Source: Elusimicrobia bacterium RIFCSPLOWO2_01_FULL_64_13 (lineage in GTDB: Bacteria > Elusimicrobiota > Elusimicrobia > 2-02-FULL-39-32). Taken from it: a stretch of DNA of 10,540 nt. The stretch is from NCBI GenBank assembly GCA_001800095.1, contig MGUT01000020.1, positions 18,216-28,755 on the forward strand, in the 5' to 3' direction. Made by a program: the position numbers and the translations under genes. Under the pieces are notes generated by a model. That model was not told where the DNA came from. It worked only from the letters and a program-made list of their open reading frames with translations, and ran no database searches. Positions 6,239 to 10,540 of this stretch are shown piece by piece. Position 1 is the stretch's first letter, and each line of letters opens with the position of its first letter.

Positions 6239-6291
6239 GGGCCCTGTATTTCTACCTTAAAAAAATAGGAATAAGAAAGAAATGCGGGCCC
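6239..6291 (+). ncRNA. Candidate structured RNA element, copy 2
   Basis: The fold is the same as in copy 1, with a different stem sequence: GTATTTCT (6246-6253) pairs with AGAAATGC (6278-6285) over all eight positions, with one wobble. Against copy 1, three pairs have changed on both sides (C-G, C-G, G-C to three U-A) and one wobble has become A-U, while the loop core is unchanged. The closing GGGCCC boxes are 6239-6244 and 6286-6291. The element ends 14 nt before the copA start codon, where no ordinary Shine-Dalgarno is present. Confidence 0.5.
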
Positions 6292-6305
6292 AGTACCGCT
6301 AATCC

Positions 6306-8648
6306 ATGTCCTCACACGCCCCCACCCAACCCCTCGACCCCGTCTGCGGGATGACGCCGTCCCCGGATTCCCCCCACAGGACCCTCTTCCAGGGACGGAC
6401 CTATCTCTTCTGCTCCGCCCATTGCCTGAAAAAGTTCGAACGGGACCCGGAATCCTGGGCGGGCGGCAAGCCGCGGGAAGACCCCGTGGTTGGGCCCTCT
6501 GACCCCTTGGCGGTCTACACCTGCCCCATGCATCCCGAGATCCGTTCCAGGACCCCGGGACCCTGTCCCATATGCGGGATGGCCCTCGAGGCGGCGGTCC
6601 CGACGGAGGACGGACCCAATCCCGAGCTCGAGGACATGAGCCGGAGGTTCCGGGCGAGCGCCGTGCTGACGGTCCCGGTGTTCCTCCTTGCCATGTCGGA
6701 CATGGTCCCGGGCAGGCCTCTCTCCGGACTGATATCCCCCCCGTTCCGGGACATGATCCAAGCCGTCCTGGCTACCCCGGCGGTGCTCTGGGGCGGCTGG
6801 CCGTTCTTCCAAAGAGGGTGGCGTTCCCTCGCCGGATTCAGGTTCAACATGTTCACGCTGATCGCCCTCGGCACGGGCGCGGCCTACCTCCATAGTCTCG
6901 CCGCCGTTCTTTTCCCCTCGCTCTTTCCGGACTCGTTCCTCTACTTTGAATCCGCCGCCGTGATCACCACCCTCGTCCTCCTGGGCCAGGTCCTGGAACT
7001 CAAGGCCCGCGGCAGGACCTCCGCCGCCATCCGCTCCCTGATCGGCCTATCGCCCAAGACGGCGCGCGTCATGGGGCCGGACGGGACGGAGACCGACGCG
7101 CCCGTCACCGGACTCAAGCCGGGGGACCGTCTCCGCATCCGCCCCGGAGAAAAGATCCCGGCGGACGGCGTCGTGGCGGAGGGAGAAAGTTCCGTTGACG
7201 AATCCATGATCAGCGGCGAACCCGTTCCCCAGGAAAAGCGCCCCGGCTCCAAGGTCACTGGCGGGACGGTGAACGGCAGCGGAAGTTTCGTCATGACGGC
7301 CGAACGGGTCGGTTCGGACACGCTCCTGGCCCACATCATCGCCCTGGTGAGCCGGGCCCAAAGGAGCCGCCCTCCCATCCAGAGCCTGGCGGACCGGGTC
7401 TCGGCCTGGTTCGTTCCCGCGGTCGTCCTGGCGGCCGTCATGACCTTCGCCGCCTGGGCCTGGCTGGGCCCCCAGCCCAGGATGGCCCACGCCCTGGTGA
7501 ACTCCGTGGCGGTGCTCATCATCGCCTGCCCCTGCGCCCTGGGCCTGGCCACTCCCATGGCCGTGATGGTGGGGATCGGCCGGGCCGCCTCGTCCGGCAT
7601 CCTCATCCGCGACGCCGGGGCGTTGCAGGCGTTCGAGAAGATCGACACGCTCGTAGTGGACAAGACCGGGACCCTCACCCTGGGCAGGCCCGCCGTCGAG
7701 AAAGTGGTCCCCGTGGACGGCCGCGGCGAGAACGAAGTCCTGTCTCTCGCCGCCTCGCTGGAGAAGGGGAGCGAGCACCCTCTCTCCGCCGCCGTTCTCG
7801 CTGAGGCCGCCGCGAGGGGCCTGGACGCTCCTCCGGCCTCCGGATTCCAGGCGGTGCCCGGCAGGGGGATCCGCGGGAACGCGGGAGGCAGGAACGTGCT
7901 CCTTGGAAGCGAACGGTTCCTTCGGGAAGAAGGCCTGGACATGGAGCTTTTCGCGGGTCAAAGGACGGCCTTCGCGCGCGGGGAAGGAACGGCCATGTGG
8001 CTCGCGGTTGACCGGCGGGTCGCGGGCCTCATCTATTTCTCCGATCCTCTCAAGCCCGGCGCGGCCGGCGCGGTCAGGGCCCTGAAGAACGAAGGCATCC
8101 GCGTGGTCATGGCGACGGGAGACAATAGGGCCGCGGCCGACGCCGTGGCGGAACGCCTCGGCCTCGACGGCGTGGAAGCGGGACTCCTGCCGAGCCAAAA
8201 GAACGAGGCGGTCAGGCGGCTGAAATCGGAGGGCAGGAAGGTCGCTTTCGCCGGAGACGGGATCAACGACGCGCCGGCCCTCGCCCTGGCGGATATCGGT
8301 ATTGCCATGGGGACCGGCGCCGACGTGGCCATCGAGAGTTCCCACGTCACGCTCGTGAAGGGCGACCTGGACGGCATCCTCAAGGCGCTCCGGATCAGCC
8401 GTTCCACCATGCGCGCCATCCGGCAGAACCTCTTTTTCGCCTTTTTCTACAACAGCGTCGGGGTCCCCGTCGCGGCCGGCGTCCTCTATCCGTTCTTCGG
8501 GATCGCGCTCTCCCCCATGCTGGCGGCCCTGGCCATGAGCTTCAGCTCCCTGTCCGTGATCGCGAACTCCTTATTTTCTCTGCGCGGGCCAGGGCGGAAT
8601 CGAAATCGTCGATGGCGCCTTCTATCTGAAGCTCGAAGACCTCTTTGA
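6306..8648 (+). CDS. copA: Copper-translocating P1B-type ATPase with YHS and CPMHP metal-binding domains
   Basis: This 780-residue inner-membrane pump would export Cu(I) at the cost of ATP. The N-terminus has a YHS domain (DPVCGM at 11-16, Cys36, Cys40) and a heavy-metal-binding motif (YTCPMHPE at 71-78, CPICGM at 87-92) in place of the classic CxxC ferredoxin-like domain. The core has the actuator motif SGEP, the metal-site Cys408-Pro-Cys410, the phosphorylated Asp452 in DKTGT, His491 in the SEHP motif, and GDGIND with Asp651. YNSVGVP and MSFSS near the end are the Cu(I)-type signatures of the last two helices. A basic tail of about 22 residues follows and is encoded where the gene overlaps cca. 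The ATG is fixed by an in-frame stop 3 nt upstream. No Shine-Dalgarno is seen; the leader carries the tandem RNA-like repeats. Confidence 0.95.
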   Translation: MSSHAPTQPLDPVCGMTPSPDSPHRTLFQGRTYLFCSAHCLKKFERDPESWAGGKPREDPVVGPSDPLAVYTCPMHPEIRSRTPGPCPICGMALEAAVPTEDGPNPELEDMSRRFRASAVLTVPVFLLAMSDMVPGRPLSGLISPPFRDMIQAVLATPAVLWGGWPFFQRGWRSLAGFRFNMFTLIALGTGAAYLHSLAAVLFPSLFPDSFLYFESAAVITTLVLLGQVLELKARGRTSAAIRSLIGLSPKTARVMGPDGTETDAPVTGLKPGDRLRIRPGEKIPADGVVAEGESSVDESMISGEPVPQEKRPGSKVTGGTVNGSGSFVMTAERVGSDTLLAHIIALVSRAQRSRPPIQSLADRVSAWFVPAVVLAAVMTFAAWAWLGPQPRMAHALVNSVAVLIIACPCALGLATPMAVMVGIGRAASSGILIRDAGALQAFEKIDTLVVDKTGTLTLGRPAVEKVVPVDGRGENEVLSLAASLEKGSEHPLSAAVLAEAAARGLDAPPASGFQAVPGRGIRGNAGGRNVLLGSERFLREEGLDMELFAGQRTAFARGEGTAMWLAVDRRVAGLIYFSDPLKPGAAGAVRALKNEGIRVVMATGDNRAAADAVAERLGLDGVEAGLLPSQKNEAVRRLKSEGRKVAFAGDGINDAPALALADIGIAMGTGADVAIESSHVTLVKGDLDGILKALRISRSTMRAIRQNLFFAFFYNSVGVPVAAGVLYPFFGIALSPMLAALAMSFSSLSVIANSLFSLRGPGRNRNRRWRLLSEARRPL

Positions 8649-9984
8649 GGACCCTCCCCATCTCCGGGCCCGGGTCCCAGCCGCGCTCCACCAGGTGCCG
8701 GCCCATGAGGATGGGCGAAGGCCCCCCGCTCTTGAGCTCAAGGATCTTAAGCTGTTCTCTTAGCCATTCCCCCGCCGGATAGCCGGACAGTTCCAGGGTC
8801 CTGCCGAAATAGTCCGCTTCGGCCACGGCCAGCAGTTCATCGAAAGAGGCGGGGAAGAGGCGCACCGCCAGGCGCTTCACCGTGGAGGGCTTGATCTCGT
8901 CCCTGTGGTCGTAGAGGTAGAGCGGGTTCAGGTGCTCCAGCACGATGCGCCTGACTTTTTTCTCGATATCCTCCCCGACCTTGAGGCCGCGGAGGAAGTT
9001 CGCCGAGGGTCCGACGCCGGCTTCGGCGTGGGCCTTGCTCCGGATCCTGCCCGTTCCCGGGTCCTTTTCCGTCGTGGCCGGCTTGCCGAAGTCGTGGCAA
9101 AGGGCCCCGAAGAGGATGATGAGGGCGGATTCCTCCGCGAAGCGGTCCCTCCGGACGATCTCCGCCGCGCAGTCCGCCGCCAGGAGGGTGTGGGTCCAAA
9201 CGTCTCCCTCGGGATGCCATTCCGGCTCCTGCGGCACCCCGGCCAGGGCCTCGAGCTCGGGATGGAGGACCTTGGCCGCGCCCAGGTCCCGGACGGCGCT
9301 GATCCCGATGGAGGGCTTGCGGCTCTTGAGGAGAAGCTTCCTCCATTCCTCCCCGACCCTTTCCCGCGAAAGTTCCTTCAGGCTTCCCGAGATGGACCTG
9401 CAGACTTCCACCGTGCGCGGTTCGATGGAGCATTCGAAGCGCGCCGCGAACTGGCACAGCCGGAGCACGCGAAGGGGATCTTCTCCGAAAAGTTCCGCGT
9501 CGGTCGCCCGCAGAACGCGCTTTTCGATGTCGGCCATCCCTCCAAAGGGATCCAGGATCTCCCCCGTCAAAGGGTCCTCGAGGATGGAATTGATGGTGAC
9601 GTCGCGCCGCCGGCAGGCCTCCTTCACGGACAAGTCGGGGTCCCCCGTCACGATGAACCCCTTGTGGCCGGAACCGGCCTTGGAGTCCCTGCGGGGGATG
9701 GAGACGTCGACGTGGACGTCCCCGGACCGTGGACTCTGGACCCGGTGGATGCAGAAGGACTTTCCCATGGCGTTCACGGGGCCGAACCGGCGCAGGGCCG
9801 GTTCGATCCTGTCCGGAGCCACGCCGTAGACCTCGAGGTCATAGTCCTTCGGCTCGAGCCCCAGGACCCGGTCCCGCACGCACCCGCCCACCAGATAGGC
9901 CTTCCCGCCCATCCGCGCGAACGCCCGGGCGATGGGCCGGACGAGCTCTTCAACGACCTTGTTCTCTTCGGGAGCGGTCTTCAT
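8542..9984 (-). CDS. cca: tRNA nucleotidyltransferase (CCA-adding, class II) with HD domain
   Basis: This 480-residue cytoplasmic enzyme would add or repair the 3' CCA of tRNAs. The catalytic head has LVGGCVRD (31-38), the metal-binding pair in KDYDLEV (Asp47, Asp49), RRRDVTINS (125-133) and the nucleotide-selecting EDPLR (168-172), the EDxxR motif of class II enzymes. A C-terminal HD phosphohydrolase domain has HTLLAAD and CHDFGKP. Poly(A) polymerases and split CC-/A-adding enzymes share much of this layout, so the exact activity is inferred. An ATG at 10017 would give 491 residues, but it lies inside the -10 palindrome. The ATG at 9984 has AAGGA just upstream and is preferred. The 3' end overlaps copA by 107 bp on the opposite strand. 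Confidence 0.92.
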   Translation of the reverse strand: MKTAPEENKVVEELVRPIARAFARMGGKAYLVGGCVRDRVLGLEPKDYDLEVYGVAPDRIEPALRRFGPVNAMGKSFCIHRVQSPRSGDVHVDVSIPRRDSKAGSGHKGFIVTGDPDLSVKEACRRRDVTINSILEDPLTGEILDPFGGMADIEKRVLRATDAELFGEDPLRVLRLCQFAARFECSIEPRTVEVCRSISGSLKELSRERVGEEWRKLLLKSRKPSIGISAVRDLGAAKVLHPELEALAGVPQEPEWHPEGDVWTHTLLAADCAAEIVRRDRFAEESALIILFGALCHDFGKPATTEKDPGTGRIRSKAHAEAGVGPSANFLRGLKVGEDIEKKVRRIVLEHLNPLYLYDHRDEIKPSTVKRLAVRLFPASFDELLAVAEADYFGRTLELSGYPAGEWLREQLKILELKSGGPSPILMGRHLVERGWDPGPEMGRVLKEVFELQIEGAIDDFDSALARAEKIRSSRSRTGS

Positions 9985-10015
9985 GTGAATCCTTTTCCTT
10001 GTGGGTTCCGGCGTC

Positions 10016-10029
10016 ATATTATATAATAT
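10016..10029. promoter_or_regulatory. 14-bp AT palindrome forming a divergent promoter
   Basis: ATATTATATAATAT is a perfect palindrome carrying TATAAT on the plus strand (10022-10027) and on the minus strand (10018-10023). The plus start would fall on or next to the ATG at 10035, giving a leaderless receiver mRNA; a partial -35 (TTGTGG, 9999-10004) is 17 bp upstream. The minus start near 10011 would give cca a leader of about 27 nt. The two polymerases could not bind at once, so expression of the two genes may be mutually exclusive. Confidence 0.55.
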
Positions 10030-10034
10030 CGCGC

Positions 10035-10478
10035 ATGAGCGACCCAGCGTCCAATCCTCCCACGGACCCGGCCTCCAAGAAGATCCTGGTCGTTGACGAC
10101 GACAAGAACATCTGCGCTTTCTTCAAGACCCTGCTCGAAGCCGAAGGGTTCGTCGTCGATACCCTCCACGGCGGCGAGCCGGCCCTCGAGGTCCTCCATT
10201 CCCGCGGCCGCCTTCCCTACGACCTCCTCATCCTCGACCTCATGATGCCCAAATACGGCGGATACGAGGTCCTCAAAGAGATGCAGAAAGCCGAATACCA
10301 GGACGTCCCCATTTTCGTGGTCACGGCCCGGGTCCTGGACGAAGACACCATCAACCTCATCAAGTCCGAAAGCAACGTCCAGGCCTTCTGGAGCAAGCCG
10401 GTGGATTCCTGGCTTTTCAAGAACAAGATCCACGCCATCCTCCGCACCATTCCCCTAAAGAACGCCAAAAAGGCCTGA
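10035..10478 (+). CDS. Stand-alone response regulator receiver protein
   Basis: This 147-residue protein has a Pro/Ser/Asp-rich N-terminal tail (1-14) and one receiver domain: VVDDD (Asp21-Asp23), phosphoacceptor Asp68 in LLILDLMMPKYGG, Thr97 in VVTAR and Lys121 in WSKPVD. The C-terminus is basic (LKNAKKA) and has no output domain. The frame is open further upstream, but homology starts only after the ATG at 10035, and the -10 palindrome lies just before it; no Shine-Dalgarno is present. It is divergent from cca, and a probable new gene starts 17 nt after its stop. Partner kinase unknown. Confidence 0.92.
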   Translation: MSDPASNPPTDPASKKILVVDDDKNICAFFKTLLEAEGFVVDTLHGGEPALEVLHSRGRLPYDLLILDLMMPKYGGYEVLKEMQKAEYQDVPIFVVTARVLDEDTINLIKSESNVQAFWSKPVDSWLFKNKIHAILRTIPLKNAKKA

Positions 10479-10494
10479 CCGCCGGCCCGACCGC

Positions 10495-10540
10495 ATGGAT
10501 ATCGTCTCGCTCGCACGGGCAGGGATCATGGGGCTGGTCG
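10495..10540 (+). CDS. Start of a gene, possibly undecaprenyl-diphosphatase (UppP), cut by the window end
   Basis: Only 15 codons are visible: MDIVSLARAGIMGLV. The pattern (MD, a hydrophobic helix, then a Gly-Ile-x-Gly-Leu-Val turn) resembles the N-terminus of UppP/BacA, in which a GLTEFLPVSS motif follows shortly after. That motif would fall outside the window, so this is a suggestion only. The ATG is 17 nt after the receiver stop on the same strand, with no clear Shine-Dalgarno. Confidence 0.35.
   Translation, partial: MDIVSLARAGIMGLV

Larger units (their letters stand above)
6121..6285 (+). repeat. Two tandem 82/83-bp repeats delimited by GGGCCC boxes
   Basis: Copy 1 is 6121-6202 and copy 2 is 6203-6285, followed by one more box at 6286-6291. 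Each copy has the same order: GGGCCCAACA, a 30-bp AT-rich spacer from the first box to the second (18 of 30 bases shared), TTGGGCCCTGT, a variable stem arm, an invariant A-rich core (seven A then TAGGAATAAGA), the matching stem arm, and TGCGGGCCCA. Box starts at 6121, 6157, 6203, 6239 and 6286 give alternating spacings of 36, 46, 36 and 47. The first box is at the same time the 5' acceptor strand of tRNA-Arg. No coding potential or transposase is seen. The origin is unknown. Confidence 0.85.

Noticed and set aside
6121..6291. Integron attC sites: GCCCAAC and TTGGGC around the spacers resemble the RYYYAAC and GTTRRRY core motifs.
   Set aside because: The right-hand motifs read ATTGGGC or TTTGGGC, without the GTT needed for cleavage; the units are shorter than usual attC sites, and there are no cassette genes or integrase.
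6121..6291. CRISPR-like array, because of regularly spaced GGGCCC boxes.
   Set aside because: There are only two long units, the spacing alternates 36/46-47, the intervening parts are related to each other rather than unique, and no cas genes are present.
7047..8345. Long minus-strand open frame of 432 codons.
   Set aside because: It lies opposite the fully conserved copA core and has the composition of a shadow frame.
9985..10017. Upstream cca start at 10017 (11 extra residues).
   Set aside because: This ATG lies in the TATAAT palindrome without a ribosome-binding site; the ATG at 9984 has AAGGA at good spacing.
8905..10026. Long plus-strand open frames opposite cca.
   Set aside because: They have no family features, while the minus strand encodes a complete nucleotidyltransferase with all motifs.

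Overview
This is a bacterial chromosome segment of high GC content with well-packed genes and a few short AT-rich islands that carry the promoters. It shows no insertion sequence, transposase, integrase, phage gene or CRISPR array. The lineage cannot be fixed from the window. A GC-rich, σ54-using, Gram-negative-type organism is likely, because it has an apolipoprotein N-acyltransferase and an NtrC-type activator. The many stand-alone receiver proteins recall uncultivated Elusimicrobiota or deltaproteobacteria-like groups, but that is a guess.

Positions 1-3754 (all minus strand) hold a two-component cluster. Read in transcription order it contains a small two-helix membrane protein, a stand-alone receiver, a soluble receiver-histidine kinase, a σ54-dependent response regulator (overlapping the kinase gene by 8 nt) and another receiver gene that runs off the left edge. 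A σ70-like promoter with an extended -10 lies at 3861-3888. Next to it on the opposite strand is a good σ54 (-24/-12) match at 3896-3911, pointing into the 3' end of lnt.

Positions 3923-5886 (minus) hold a receiver gene followed by, and overlapping, lnt (apolipoprotein N-acyltransferase). In Lnt the catalytic glutamate position reads Gln.

Positions 5887-6305 are the most unusual part. A tRNA-Arg(UCU) on the minus strand abuts two tandem 82/83-bp repeats delimited by GGGCCC boxes, and the same GGGCCC forms the tRNA acceptor stem. As plus-strand RNA each repeat forms a long hairpin. The two copies differ by paired, compensatory changes while the A-rich loop stays constant, which is the mark of a conserved RNA structure. 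The second copy ends 14 nt before the start codon of a copper-type P1B ATPase, so the repeats may form its structured 5' leader.

Positions 6306-10017 hold copA (plus) and a convergent cca (tRNA nucleotidyltransferase, minus) whose 3' ends overlap by 107 bp. The tRNA gene lacks an encoded CCA and so would depend on such an enzyme. A 14-bp perfect AT palindrome with -10 boxes on both strands separates cca from a further receiver gene, which may be leaderless. The window ends in the first codons of a gene that resembles uppP. In total there are six receiver domains in 10.5 kb, four of them without a visible output domain, and only one kinase.
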